Of a stretch of DNA of 38,226 bases, positions 6,945 through 16,314 are shown piece by piece. The notes beneath the pieces were generated by a model. It saw only the letters and a program-made list of their open reading frames with translations, made no database searches and was not told where the DNA came from. Numbering within the stretch: the first letter of the stretch is position 1; each line of letters opens with the position of its first letter. Source of the DNA: Bacteroidales bacterium UBA1769 (GTDB lineage Bacteria; Bacteroidota; Bacteroidia; Bacteroidales; UBA932); contig DCGV01000018.1 of assembly GCA_002314725.1 (NCBI GenBank), forward strand, positions 1 to 38,226. The letters run 5' to 3'. The position numbers and the translations under genes are program-made.

Positions 6945-9101
6945 ATGAATTACTCAGAATTCTATCGGTCATTGTATCAATCCGTATGCAGGATTTCGGA
7001 GAACGTTGGGCACCCTTTAACATTAGCTGAAAAGTTGTTGTATTTTCATCTATATGATAAAAATACAATTAGTTATCCAAAACGTGGTGAGTATGCTTTC
7101 TTCTCTCCTGATAGAGTCGCTATGCAGGATGCCACAGCTCAAATGGCAGTATTGCAGTTTATGAATTCAGGTAGAAGCAATGCTGCAGTACCTACCAGCA
7201 TCCACTGTGATCACTTGATTTGTGCAAAAGATGGTTATCAGGTTGATTTACCATGTGCCGCTAAAGAGAATTCAGAAGTGTATTCTTTCCTTCAACAGGC
7301 TGCAGCCAGATATGGAATGGATTTCTGGAGCCCTGGAGCAGGGATTATACACCAGATTGTTCTTGAAAATTACGCTTTCCCAGGTGGAATGATGATAGGA
7401 ACTGACTCTCATACACCAAATGCCGGTGGTATGGGTATGATAGCCATTGGGGTAGGTGGATCCGATGCTGTGGATGTCATGACTGGAATGGAGTGGGAAT
7501 TGAAGATGCCTAATATAATTGGAGTGCGTCTATCCGGATCTTTAAAAGGATGGGCAGCTCCGAAAGATGTAATTCTTAAACTAGCTGGAATATTGACTAC
7601 AAAAGGTGGTACGAACTCCATTATCGAATATTTTGGAGATGGTTGTAAAAACCTTTCATGCACAGGAAAGGCCACCATTTGCAATATGGGTGCAGAGGTG
7701 GGAGCTACATGTTCAATCTTTCCTTATGATGACAATATGGCTGAGTATCTATGTGCTACCGGCCGTTCCGATATCGCCAAGGCCGCCTCATCAGTTGCTC
7801 AATGTCTTGTTGCTGATGATCGAGTAATAAATGATCCTGAGAAATATTACGACAGGGTGATTGATATTGATCTTTCTACTCTTGAACCACAAGTTAACGG
7901 TCCTTTTACCCCGGATCTAGCATGTAATTTGAGTGCGATGCCTGAAAGAGTAAAAGAGAAAGGGTATCCTGACAAGGTTGAGGTAGCTTTGATAGGTTCT
8001 TGCACCAACTCTTCTTATCAAGACCTATCACGTGCAGCTTCTGTTGCAAATAGTGCCATAAAGATGGGCTTGAAGTTGAAGGCTAGATTGATAATCAATC
8101 CAGGCAGTGAAAGAATAAAATCTACAGCCGAAAGGGACGGAATACTTGAGACTTTCCGCTCTGTCGGTGCAGTGATTATGACCAACGCCTGTGGTCCTTG
8201 TATTGGGCAATGGGAACGAGGTGATGCTGATAAGACCAGGGCGAACTCCATTGTAACATCGTTTAACAGGAACTTTGCGAAAAGAGCTGATGGTAACCCA
8301 AATACACACGCATTTATTGTCTCTCCAGAGATAGCTGTTGCCTTCGCATTCAGTGGGAAATTCGAGATTCCTATAGGGCTTGAAGCCCCATGTGGAGATG
8401 TCCTTCCGAAGAATGGATTTGCGGAGTTTGAATCAGGATGTATTACTACTTCTAATTCAGAGTTAAATACTGATGGCCCATTTATTGATCCTTCAAGTAA
8501 AAGGCTTCAAAAACTTGAACCGTTTTTACCTTGGAACGGAAGTGATTTGAATGGTTTGGGTTTACTTATTAAAGTACAAGGTAAGTGTACTACAGACCAT
8601 ATTTCTATGGCTGGTCCGTGGCTTAAATACCGCGGTCACCTGGAGAATATTTCTGAAAATCTATTGTTGGGAGCTATCGATGCCTTTACAGGAAAGAGCG
8701 GTCCGATTGCTCCGAAGGCTCGTGATTTGAAACAGAGCATAGTTATTGCTGAAGATAATTATGGAGAGGGATCTAGCCGTGAACATGCCGCAATGGAGCC
8801 AAGATTCCTTGGTGTTAGGGTTGTGATGGCTAAAAGCTTTGCACGTATCCATGAAACGAATCTTAAGAAACAGGGCGTTTTAGCGTTGACATTCGCTGAT
8901 GTGTCTGACTATGATAAAGTTAAAGAGGGGGATGTGATAGATGTCAAGTGTGCAGCTATTCAACCTGGCAAACAAGTAAATATAATATTAAATCATTTGG
9001 ACGGAAGCAGAGATGAGATAGTAGCCAACCATAGTTACAATGCTCAACAATTGGATTGGTTCCGTGCAGGATCAGCTTTGAACTATTTATGCAGAAAGTA
9101 A
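6945..9101 (+). CDS. acnA: Aconitate hydratase (mitochondrial-type)
   Basis: A 718-residue [4Fe-4S] enzyme isomerising citrate to isocitrate. Cluster cysteines are Cys353 (GSCTNSS), Cys416 and Cys419 (ACGPCIGQ). Substrate-binding elements include HCDH near 87-90, GTDSHTPNAGG at 152-162, and the C-terminal swivel domain with EDNYGEGSSREHAA. The ATG at 6945 is chosen over an in-frame TTG two codons earlier. It heads the acnA-icd-gltA operon. Work on Bacteroides fragilis described this enzyme as a mitochondrial-like aconitase and the operon as the route to 2-oxoglutarate for glutamate synthesis. Bacteroidales commonly run only part of the Krebs cycle in this direction. Confidence 0.95.
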   Translation: MNYSEFYRSLYQSVCRISENVGHPLTLAEKLLYFHLYDKNTISYPKRGEYAFFSPDRVAMQDATAQMAVLQFMNSGRSNAAVPTSIHCDHLICAKDGYQVDLPCAAKENSEVYSFLQQAAARYGMDFWSPGAGIIHQIVLENYAFPGGMMIGTDSHTPNAGGMGMIAIGVGGSDAVDVMTGMEWELKMPNIIGVRLSGSLKGWAAPKDVILKLAGILTTKGGTNSIIEYFGDGCKNLSCTGKATICNMGAEVGATCSIFPYDDNMAEYLCATGRSDIAKAASSVAQCLVADDRVINDPEKYYDRVIDIDLSTLEPQVNGPFTPDLACNLSAMPERVKEKGYPDKVEVALIGSCTNSSYQDLSRAASVANSAIKMGLKLKARLIINPGSERIKSTAERDGILETFRSVGAVIMTNACGPCIGQWERGDADKTRANSIVTSFNRNFAKRADGNPNTHAFIVSPEIAVAFAFSGKFEIPIGLEAPCGDVLPKNGFAEFESGCITTSNSELNTDGPFIDPSSKRLQKLEPFLPWNGSDLNGLGLLIKVQGKCTTDHISMAGPWLKYRGHLENISENLLLGAIDAFTGKSGPIAPKARDLKQSIVIAEDNYGEGSSREHAAMEPRFLGVRVVMAKSFARIHETNLKKQGVLALTFADVSDYDKVKEGDVIDVKCAAIQPGKQVNIILNHLDGSRDEIVANHSYNAQQLDWFRAGSALNYLCRK

Positions 9102-10228
9102 TTGTACCAATTATCATAGGGGATGGAGTAGGGCCTGAAGTGACCTCTGCTACAATGACTATTATTGATGCCGCATTGACAAAAACATATTCTGACAGGA
9201 AAATCGAGTGGCTGACAGTTCCAGCTGGACAAAAAGCTTTTGATACACTTGGTACTTATATGCCGGATGAAACTCTTGAAGCCTTCACGAAATATGGTTT
9301 AGGACTTAAAGGTCCTTTGACTACTCCTGTTGGCGGTGGGATTCGTTCTTTGAATGTCTATCTACGTCAGAATCTTGATCTATATGTATGTTTGAGACCA
9401 GTTAGATGGTTTAAGGGCGTAGAGAGCCCAGTCAAACATCCTGAAAATGTCAATATGGTTGTATTCCGAGAGAATACAGAGGATATTTATGCAGGAATTG
9501 AATGGGAGAGCGGAACTCCAGAAGCTCGTAAATTCTATGATTTCATTAGTGGCGAGATGGGTGTGACCAAAGTACGTTTCCCTGAAACAAGCTCATATGG
9601 AGTTAAACCTGTCAGCATTGAGGGTACACAGCGATTAGTACGTGCAGCATGCAAGTACGCCATTGAAAATAAACTTCCATCTGTTACTCTAGTTCATAAG
9701 GGTAATATTATGAAATATACAGAAGGGGGCTTCAGAAAATGGGGGTATGAGTTGGCATCCAAGGAGTTCGGCGAAGATATCGAGTCTGGAAAATTGGTGA
9801 TAAAAGATTTGATATGTGATGCTTTTCTACAAAATGCTCTTATCAAACCGGAAGAATATAGTGTTATTGCCACTCTGAATCTTAATGGTGATTATATTTC
9901 AGATATGCTTGCCGCTCAGGTAGGAGGAATAGGTATAGCTCCGGGAGCCAATATAAATTATGAGAAGGGATTGGCTATCTTTGAGGCTACACATGGTACA
10001 GCACCAGATATCGCAGGAAAAAATATTGTTAATCCATGTTCAAATCTGCTCAGTGGCGTTATGATGCTTGAACATATGGGTTGGAATGATGCTGCTGAGG
10101 TGGTTTATTCAGCACTTGAGAAATCTTTCGTAGAGGGCTATGCTACAAACGATCTGGCAAAACTGATGAGCAATGGCAAATCGTTGAGTACAAGTGATTT
10201 TGTGAAACATATTATAGAATTGTTATGA
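9089..10228 (+). CDS. icd: Isocitrate dehydrogenase, predicted NAD-dependent
   Basis: A 379-residue enzyme of the isocitrate/isopropylmalate dehydrogenase family that oxidatively decarboxylates isocitrate to 2-oxoglutarate. Seen: GDGVGPEV at 11-18, the substrate loop IRSLN with Ser87 (equivalent to E. coli Ser113), FRENTEDIYAGIEW at 126-139, and the cofactor motif HGTAPDIAGKNIVNP at 302-316. The E. coli NADP-pocket residues Lys344, Tyr345, Tyr391 and Arg395 are Asp307, Ile308, Asn and Lys here, which predicts NAD+ preference. The ATG at 9089 overlaps the acnA end by 13 bases; an earlier TTG at 9056 would extend into acnA without homology. The gene ends in an ATGA overlap with gltA. Confidence 0.94.
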   Translation: MQKVIVPIIIGDGVGPEVTSATMTIIDAALTKTYSDRKIEWLTVPAGQKAFDTLGTYMPDETLEAFTKYGLGLKGPLTTPVGGGIRSLNVYLRQNLDLYVCLRPVRWFKGVESPVKHPENVNMVVFRENTEDIYAGIEWESGTPEARKFYDFISGEMGVTKVRFPETSSYGVKPVSIEGTQRLVRAACKYAIENKLPSVTLVHKGNIMKYTEGGFRKWGYELASKEFGEDIESGKLVIKDLICDAFLQNALIKPEEYSVIATLNLNGDYISDMLAAQVGGIGIAPGANINYEKGLAIFEATHGTAPDIAGKNIVNPCSNLLSGVMMLEHMGWNDAAEVVYSALEKSFVEGYATNDLAKLMSNGKSLSTSDFVKHIIELL

Positions 10229-11580
10229 AACGGAATGAAAACAAGGAGTATCTGATTTACAAGTTGTCCGATGAGATGAAGAACTGCACCAAGATGGATG
10301 CGGATCTTTTCAGGAAATTGGATGTAAAACGTGGACTTCGTAATGAGGATGGTACAGGAGTGCTGGTAGGATTGACCAATATCGGTAACGTAGTTGGTTA
10401 TGAAAGGAATGCCGATGGCAGTTTAACTCCTATTGAAGGTAAATTGTTCTTCAGGGGTTATGAGGTGAAGGATTTGGTTCGTGCCATTGAGAAAGAGAAT
10501 CGTTTCGGTTTTGAAGAGATCGCATTTCTGTTGCTATCTGGTAGGCTCCCTGACAAAGAAGAATTGGAATCATTCAAGGATTTGATCTTCTCCAATATGC
10601 CTTTGGAGCATCAGACTATTCTACATATCATCGAACTTGAAGGAAATGATATCATGAATATACTCTCCAGAAGTGTGATGGAATTCTATACATTTGATGA
10701 AAATCCAGATGACACTTCACGAGATAATTTAATGCGACAATCCATAGAATTGGTCTCTAAGTTCCCAACTATCATAGCTTACGCATATAACATGTATCGT
10801 CATAAGGAACATGGCCGTTCATTGCATATCCGCGATGCAAAACCTGGATTGAGCGTAGCTGAGAATTTCTTGTGGATGCTGAAGGGTGCAGACTATACGC
10901 CACTTGATGCAAAAGTGCTTGATTTGCTTCTTATTCTCCATTCAGAACATGGTGGAGGTAACAACTCAACATTCACAGTTCGTGTGACGTCATCTACAGG
11001 TACAGATACATATTCTTCAATAGCTGCCGGAATCGGCTCTTTGAAAGGACCTAAACATGGTGGAGCTAATCTGAAGGTATGTGATATGTTCGCATTTTTG
11101 AAGGACGCTGTTTCAAATTGGAGTGATGAGAATGAAATAGAGAAGGTAATCCGCCAAATCAATTCAAAGCAGGTATTTGATAAATCAGGTCTTGTCTACG
11201 GTATTGGTCATGCCGTTTATACCAAGTCTGATCCAAGAACTGTACTGTTGAAAGAGATGGGAAGGAAACTTGCTATTGAGAAGGGTCGTAAAGATGAATT
11301 TGATTTCCTTGAAAGAATAGAAAAAGTGGCAATTAGAGTTATTTCCGAGTGCTTCCCTGGTAAATGCTTCTGCTCGAATGTCGATTTCTATTCTGGATTC
11401 GTATATGATTGTATCGGTATACCTCGTGAGATTTTTACACCTATCTTTGCTATGGCCCGTATTGTGGGTTGGTGTGCTCATAGAAATGAGGAGTTGAATT
11501 TCGAGGCTCGCAGAATCATCCGTCCTGCTTATCGATGCGTGACAGACGAAAGAACATATAAAGATTTAGCAAAGAGGTAG
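10225..11580 (+). CDS. gltA: Citrate synthase
   Basis: A 451-residue citrate synthase condensing oxaloacetate with acetyl-CoA. The catalytic triad is visible: His242 in HSEHGGGN, His329 in GIGHAVYTKSDPR, and Asp387 in NVDFYSG. The SLKGPKHGGAN segment at about 272-282 is the conserved CoA-site region. The N-terminal 40 residues are a short extension of the type seen in Bacteroidota homologues. The four-base overlap with icd and the reversed gene order (pathway: gltA, acnA, icd) show a single operon. An inverted repeat covers the last codons (11567-11599). Confidence 0.95.
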   Translation: MKRNENKEYLIYKLSDEMKNCTKMDADLFRKLDVKRGLRNEDGTGVLVGLTNIGNVVGYERNADGSLTPIEGKLFFRGYEVKDLVRAIEKENRFGFEEIAFLLLSGRLPDKEELESFKDLIFSNMPLEHQTILHIIELEGNDIMNILSRSVMEFYTFDENPDDTSRDNLMRQSIELVSKFPTIIAYAYNMYRHKEHGRSLHIRDAKPGLSVAENFLWMLKGADYTPLDAKVLDLLLILHSEHGGGNNSTFTVRVTSSTGTDTYSSIAAGIGSLKGPKHGGANLKVCDMFAFLKDAVSNWSDENEIEKVIRQINSKQVFDKSGLVYGIGHAVYTKSDPRTVLLKEMGRKLAIEKGRKDEFDFLERIEKVAIRVISECFPGKCFCSNVDFYSGFVYDCIGIPREIFTPIFAMARIVGWCAHRNEELNFEARRIIRPAYRCVTDERTYKDLAKR

Positions 11581-11599
11581 AAGAAGAACCTCTTTGCTA
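11567..11599. terminator. Perfect inverted repeat between convergent gltA and clpX
   Basis: TAGCAAAGAGGT (11567-11578) and ACCTCTTTGCTA (11588-11599) form a 12-base-pair stem with a nine-base loop that contains the gltA stop codon. No long T tract follows on either strand, so the terminator call is by position (convergent gene ends) and stem strength. Confidence 0.6.
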
Positions 11600-11605
11600 T
11601 ATTGA

Positions 11606-12853
11606 TTATCCTACTATTTTTCCGGCGAATTTATCTACCTTCTTTTTGGCGTAGTCCAAAGTGATGGTTAGACTCTTTTTACTGCTGGTCGGAGCATCAA
11701 ACATAGCATCCAACATAATCGCTTCGCAAATAGTTCTCAAGCCGCGAGCACCAAGTTTGTACTCGATTGAGGTATCTACTATGAAATCAAGTACTTCGTC
11801 CTTGATAGTCAATTTGATATTGTCAAGAGCAAATATTTCGGAATATTGTTTCACCAAGGAGTTCTTTGGTTCAGTGAGGATAGCTCTCAGTGCATCCCTG
11901 TCAAGAGGATTAAGGTGTGTCAATACTGGCAGACGGCCGATGATCTCTGGTATCAATCCATATGCGCGTAGATCTTGAGGCCCGACATATTGAATCAAAT
12001 TGTCTTTATCGATTTGCTCAATCTTCTCGTGTGCACCATATCCTATTACTTGCGTATTGAGTCTTTGGGCAATATTCCGTTCGATTCCTTCAAAAGCTCC
12101 ACCACATATGAAAAGTATATTTTCGGTGTTTACGGCTATCATCTTCTGGTCAGGATGCTTTCTTCCACCTTGAGGGGGTACATTTACGATGTTGCCTTCA
12201 ATGATTTTCAACATTGCCTGCTGTACGCCTTCCCCGCTGACATCCCTTGTGATTGATGGATTATCACTCTTGCGTGCTATCTTATCGATCTCATCTATGA
12301 ATACAATACCCTTTTCAGCCTTGGCAACATCATAATCGGCATCTTGGAGCAGGCGAGTAAGGATGCTTTCAACATCTTCGCCCACATAACCGGCTTCAGT
12401 CAGAACAGTTGCATCAACTATGGCAAATGGAACATTCAGAAGTTTGGCAATGCTACGTGCCAACAAGGTTTTTCCTGTACCGGTAGGACCGACAAGAAGT
12501 ATGTTTGATTTCTCAATCAAATCATCATCCTTCGATAAATTGATACGTTTATAGTGGTTATATACTGCTACTGACAGAGTTTTCTTGGCATCTTCCTGTC
12601 CAATTACATATTGCCCCAAGAAATCATAGATTTCACGAGGTTTCAAAAGCTTCATTTCGCCAGTTACCTTGCCATTTGACTTAATTGCTTCATTTGATGG
12701 ATGAAGTGCCTCTTTGGTATATTCATAAGCCATTTGGGCACAATCAGAGCATATTGCAGCATGTTCTGCTGAGATCAGAAGTTCAACCTCATCAGCGCTT
12801 CTGCCACAAAAGATGCAGAACTCATTGTCATTACAACCTTTTTTCTTGGCCAT
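11606..12853 (-). CDS. clpX: ATP-dependent Clp protease ATPase subunit ClpX
   Basis: A 415-residue AAA+ unfoldase. The N-terminal zinc-binding domain has Cys13, Cys16, Cys35 and Cys38. The ATPase core shows Walker A GPTGTGKT (122-129), the pore-1 loop GYVGED (155-160), Walker B VFIDEID (184-190), and the substrate-binding RKH loop (GGRKHPD). It feeds substrates into the ClpP barrel. It is the last gene of the tig-clpP-clpX unit, four bases after clpP, a classical arrangement. Confidence 0.97.
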   Translation of the reverse strand: MAKKKGCNDNEFCIFCGRSADEVELLISAEHAAICSDCAQMAYEYTKEALHPSNEAIKSNGKVTGEMKLLKPREIYDFLGQYVIGQEDAKKTLSVAVYNHYKRINLSKDDDLIEKSNILLVGPTGTGKTLLARSIAKLLNVPFAIVDATVLTEAGYVGEDVESILTRLLQDADYDVAKAEKGIVFIDEIDKIARKSDNPSITRDVSGEGVQQAMLKIIEGNIVNVPPQGGRKHPDQKMIAVNTENILFICGGAFEGIERNIAQRLNTQVIGYGAHEKIEQIDKDNLIQYVGPQDLRAYGLIPEIIGRLPVLTHLNPLDRDALRAILTEPKNSLVKQYSEIFALDNIKLTIKDEVLDFIVDTSIEYKLGARGLRTICEAIMLDAMFDAPTSSKKSLTITLDYAKKKVDKFAGKIVG

Positions 12854-12857
12854 TGTG

Positions 12858-13526
12858 TTATTTGCTCTTACTCTTTAGTACAATTTCATCAACCATTCCA
12901 TACTCTAGAGCTTCAGAAGCTGTCATCCAATAGTCGCGATCTGCATCTTTCTCTATCTTTTTCAAACTCTGTCCTGAGTGTTGCGACAGAATTTCATATA
13001 GTTCTGATTTCAATTTGATAATCTGTTTTGCAGTAATCTCGATATCAGAAGCTTGACCTTCTGCACCTCCAAGAGGTTGGTGAATCATCACTCTTGAGTG
13101 TGGCAATGCTGAACGTTTGCCTTTTGTACCTGCAGCTAAAAGAATGGAGGCCATCGATGCTGCCATACCTGTGCAGATGGTACAAATATCAGAGTTGATA
13201 GTTTGCATAGTGTCATAGATTCCCAAACCGGAATATACAACGCCACCAGGAGAGTTGATATACAGATGAATATCAGTATTATCATTTGAATCCAAGAAAA
13301 GGAGTTGCGCCTGAATGATATTGGCTACATCATCATTGATAGGGCAACCTAGGAAGATGATTCTATCCATCATCAAACGAGAGAAAACATCCATTTGAGC
13401 GACATTCAATTGTCTCTCTTCAATAATCATAGGGTTGATATAACTATTGTAAATAGATGATACTCTATTGTATGCCATTGAGCTTACGCCGCAATGTCCT
13501 TTTGCAAACTTTTCAAAATCTGTCAT
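12858..13526 (-). CDS. clpP: ATP-dependent Clp protease proteolytic subunit
   Basis: A 222-residue serine peptidase forming the Clp proteolytic barrel. The catalytic triad is Ser124 (GMAASMAS), His149 (MIHQPLGG) and Asp194 (IEKDADRD). The N-terminal region (about 1-33) is longer than the short processed propeptide of E. coli ClpP and may contain a removable propeptide. It lies 19 bases downstream of tig and directly upstream of clpX. Confidence 0.97.
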   Translation of the reverse strand: MTDFEKFAKGHCGVSSMAYNRVSSIYNSYINPMIIEERQLNVAQMDVFSRLMMDRIIFLGCPINDDVANIIQAQLLFLDSNDNTDIHLYINSPGGVVYSGLGIYDTMQTINSDICTICTGMAASMASILLAAGTKGKRSALPHSRVMIHQPLGGAEGQASDIEITAKQIIKLKSELYEILSQHSGQSLKKIEKDADRDYWMTASEALEYGMVDEIVLKSKSK

Positions 13527-13545
13527 ATTATCAATTTATTTTTCG

Positions 13546-14865
13546 TTATGCGGTAAGTTCACGCATCTTTTCCAATGAGATCTTCTTCTTCTCAATGGTT
13601 GCAACTGTGCGGATGAAATTAAGTACCAAGTCATCTTCGCATCTTTCATATATTCTGCGTGCCTGCTCTTGGTCCTCAAGAGTCTTGTTGGCAAAGTTTA
13701 CAAGCATATCGTCAGGGACATTGCTCATTCCGTATGCTGCAAATTGATAAGCTGCTATCTGTTTAGCCTCGTTGATCAAGGACTCTTTTGTTACTTGAAG
13801 TTTCTGAGCCTTCATAATCTCCTGACGGATAAGATTCCAACGGAAATCCTTTGCAAATAGGTCATATTCTTCATTGATTTGATCCATTGTGAACTTACCG
13901 TCATTTGCTGTAAATACCCATCTCTTCAAGAATTCATCTGGAAGTTTGATATCTGTACGTTTTAACAAATACTCTTTAGCATCAATCATGAAGCGGTAGT
14001 CACTCTCTTGAGTATATTCAACTCCAAGGCGCTCTTTAACTTTAGTATCAAATTCCTCTACACTCTTGACTGTATCTTTTCCGAAGATCTGGTCGAAAGT
14101 CTCCTGAGTCTCTTTCGCATCAACGAAAGTCTTAACCTCTTTTACAGTCATTTTCCATTTTGGTTTCATTGTTGCAAGTTCCTCTTTAGATACTTTCAAC
14201 ATAGCAGCGCGGTCTGTCTCATTTACAAATGTTTTATTTACATCAACATCCATAACGTCACCGGCTTTCTTTCCAACAAATGACTTCTTGATCTTTTCGT
14301 CCTGGATACTGCGAAGAGCAACGTAAGCACCCTCTACTTTATTGTCACCTTGTGCGAAGTCTACGATGATGAAGTCGTCCTCTTTTGCTACGTCACCTGT
14401 CTCAAGGCTGCCGAATTGTTTTAAAAGATTTGATTTATAATCTTTTACAGCAGCTGCAGTAACGTTGATGTTGTAGTATGGTATCTTATCTTCAGCTGTT
14501 ACTGTTGCATTGAATTCAGGTGCCAATGCGATATCGAAACTGAATGAGAACTTATCCGGATTATCCCAATCATTCTTGTCCTCTCCGTGAGGAAGCGGCT
14601 CGCCAATGACGTTAAGTTTATTATCATCAATGAATTTTGTCAATCCGTCATTGATAAGTGAGTTGATAACTTCAGCTAAAGCTTGTCCACCATGTATTTT
14701 CTCAATCAGTGAAAGAGGAGCCATTCCCTTTCTAAAACCTTTAATGTCAGCGGTTCTGCGGAATTCATTCAATTTTTTCTTCTTTGCTTCAGCGTAATCA
14801 GCCTGTTCAATTGCGATAGTTGCGACTAGATTAAGGTCATCAACTTTTTTCTTTGTAACTTTCAT
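13546..14865 (-). CDS. tig: Trigger factor
   Basis: A 439-residue ribosome-associated chaperone. The ribosome-binding signature GFRKGMAP is at residues 43-50, in the N-terminal domain that docks on L23. The middle region (about 160-245) occupies the PPIase position but is divergent, as is common in Bacteroidota. The lysine-rich C-terminal helical domain forms the chaperone arms. The gene heads the tig-clpP-clpX unit, linking nascent-chain folding to regulated proteolysis. It has a candidate -7 box at 14914-14921. Confidence 0.92.
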   Translation of the reverse strand: MKVTKKKVDDLNLVATIAIEQADYAEAKKKKLNEFRRTADIKGFRKGMAPLSLIEKIHGGQALAEVINSLINDGLTKFIDDNKLNVIGEPLPHGEDKNDWDNPDKFSFSFDIALAPEFNATVTAEDKIPYYNINVTAAAVKDYKSNLLKQFGSLETGDVAKEDDFIIVDFAQGDNKVEGAYVALRSIQDEKIKKSFVGKKAGDVMDVDVNKTFVNETDRAAMLKVSKEELATMKPKWKMTVKEVKTFVDAKETQETFDQIFGKDTVKSVEEFDTKVKERLGVEYTQESDYRFMIDAKEYLLKRTDIKLPDEFLKRWVFTANDGKFTMDQINEEYDLFAKDFRWNLIRQEIMKAQKLQVTKESLINEAKQIAAYQFAAYGMSNVPDDMLVNFANKTLEDQEQARRIYERCEDDLVLNFIRTVATIEKKKISLEKMRELTA

Positions 14866-14913
14866 TTCTATATTATTGATTTAATTATTTGTCGTTTATG
14901 TCCACAATAAACT

Positions 14914-14921
14914 GCAAAAAT
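14914..14921 (-). promoter_or_regulatory. Candidate -7 box for tig
   Basis: The minus-strand TATTTTTG matches TAnnTTTG and is about 48 bases before the tig start. No convincing -33 TTTG is seen. Confidence 0.45.
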
Positions 14922-14935
14922 AGTAAAAAAACGAG

Positions 14936-14943
14936 TATATTTG
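14936..14943 (+). promoter_or_regulatory. Candidate -7 box for the M20 peptidase
   Basis: TATATTTG matches TAnnTTTG and lies 17 bases before the ATG at 14961. Its position rules against the earlier in-frame start at 14889 and overlaps divergently with the tig promoter region. Confidence 0.55.
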
Positions 14944-14960
14944 TAGAAAATCGTCTTGAT

Positions 14961-16307
14961 ATGAGAAATTATATTGATAATAACAAGGAGCGATTTATGA
15001 AGGAACTCTTTGAATTACTTAGGATTCCGTCAATAAGCTCCGATAAGGCCCATAAGGGTGATATGACAAGATGCGCTGAAAAATTGACAGAGATGTTGAT
15101 CTCAGCTGGAGCTGATTCTGCAAAGGTTTTCCCAACAAAAGGCCATCCTGTTGTATTCGGTGAGAAAAAATTCTCTTCTGATGCTCCGACAGTCCTGGTG
15201 TATGGTCATTATGATGTACAACCAGTTGATCCAATCCACTTATGGAAATCTGATCCATTTGAGCCGGAAATCCGTGACGGCGCTATCTATGGACGTGGAG
15301 CAAATGATGATAAAGGTCAATTATTCATGCACCTAAAGGCATTCGAATATCTTGTAAGAGAGAAGAAGTTGAGACATAATATCAAATTCCTGTTTGAAGG
15401 GGAGGAGGAGATAGGGTCTGACTCATTGGCTGAGTGGGCTGAAGCACATAAAGAGATGTTATCATGCGATATTATGCTTGTATCAGACACTACGATGATA
15501 TCTGAGAAGGTTCCTTCAATCAATTGCGGTATGCGAGGTATTACCTACATGGAAGTGACGGTTAAGGGCCCTAATAAAGATCTCCATTCCGGACACTATG
15601 GTGGCGCTGTAGCAAACCCTATCAATATGCTTTGCAAGATGATAGATTCATTGATAGATGATAAAGGACATATTACAGTCAAAGGTTTCTATGATGATGT
15701 TGTGGAGTTGAGTCGTGAAGATAGAGATCTTCTCGGAAAGGCTCCGTTCGATATGGACGAGTATAAGAAATTCCTTGACATAGATGATGTTCGCGGAGAG
15801 GATGGATATACTACCCTAGAACGTACTGGAATTAGACCTTGTCTTGATGTTAACGGAATCTGGGGAGGTTTTATAGGAGATGGTTCCAAGACAGTCATTC
15901 CTTCTGAAGCACATGCGAAGATATCTATGAGACTTGTACCTAACCAGGAGTGTGGAAAGATTGCAAAACTGTTTGCTGATCACTTTAAGAGTATTGCACC
16001 TGCCGGTGTAAGAGTAGATGTGAAAGAGGTGCACGGTGGTAACGGATTTCTTATTCCTATCTCATCACCAGCGTATAAGGCGGCTTCAAGGGCAATCTCG
16101 GAGGTCTATGGCATTGATCCTGTCCCAAGCCGTGGAGGAGGAAGCATTGCAATTCTTGCAGATCTACAGCATATTCTCGGCGCAGATCCACTTCTTATGG
16201 GATTCGGTCTTGAACGCGATACAATCCACTCCCCAAATGAGAGCTATCTATTGTCCCAACTATTTGGAGGTATGGAGTCAATAGCATTGTTCTATAAATA
16301 TTTTTAA
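14961..16307 (+). CDS. M20-family metallodipeptidase
   Basis: A 448-residue cytoplasmic zinc peptidase of the M20 family. Metal and catalytic residues visible: His83 and Asp85 (YGHYDVQPVDP), Asp116 (GRGANDDKGQ), the FEGEEEIGS segment with the base Glu and a ligand Glu (147-151), and a late His in DTIHSPNE. A dimerisation domain is inserted at roughly 190-310. No signal peptide is present. It likely hydrolyses dipeptides or small peptides in amino-acid recycling. The start was set at 14961 because a promoter box covers the upstream in-frame codons. Confidence 0.88.
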   Translation: MRNYIDNNKERFMKELFELLRIPSISSDKAHKGDMTRCAEKLTEMLISAGADSAKVFPTKGHPVVFGEKKFSSDAPTVLVYGHYDVQPVDPIHLWKSDPFEPEIRDGAIYGRGANDDKGQLFMHLKAFEYLVREKKLRHNIKFLFEGEEEIGSDSLAEWAEAHKEMLSCDIMLVSDTTMISEKVPSINCGMRGITYMEVTVKGPNKDLHSGHYGGAVANPINMLCKMIDSLIDDKGHITVKGFYDDVVELSREDRDLLGKAPFDMDEYKKFLDIDDVRGEDGYTTLERTGIRPCLDVNGIWGGFIGDGSKTVIPSEAHAKISMRLVPNQECGKIAKLFADHFKSIAPAGVRVDVKEVHGGNGFLIPISSPAYKAASRAISEVYGIDPVPSRGGGSIAILADLQHILGADPLLMGFGLERDTIHSPNESYLLSQLFGGMESIALFYKYF

Positions 16308-16314
16308 TTGAGAA

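Noticed and set aside
14889..14960. Upstream extension of the M20 peptidase
   Set aside because: It contains the TATATTTG promoter box, and the added residues do not match M20 N-termini.
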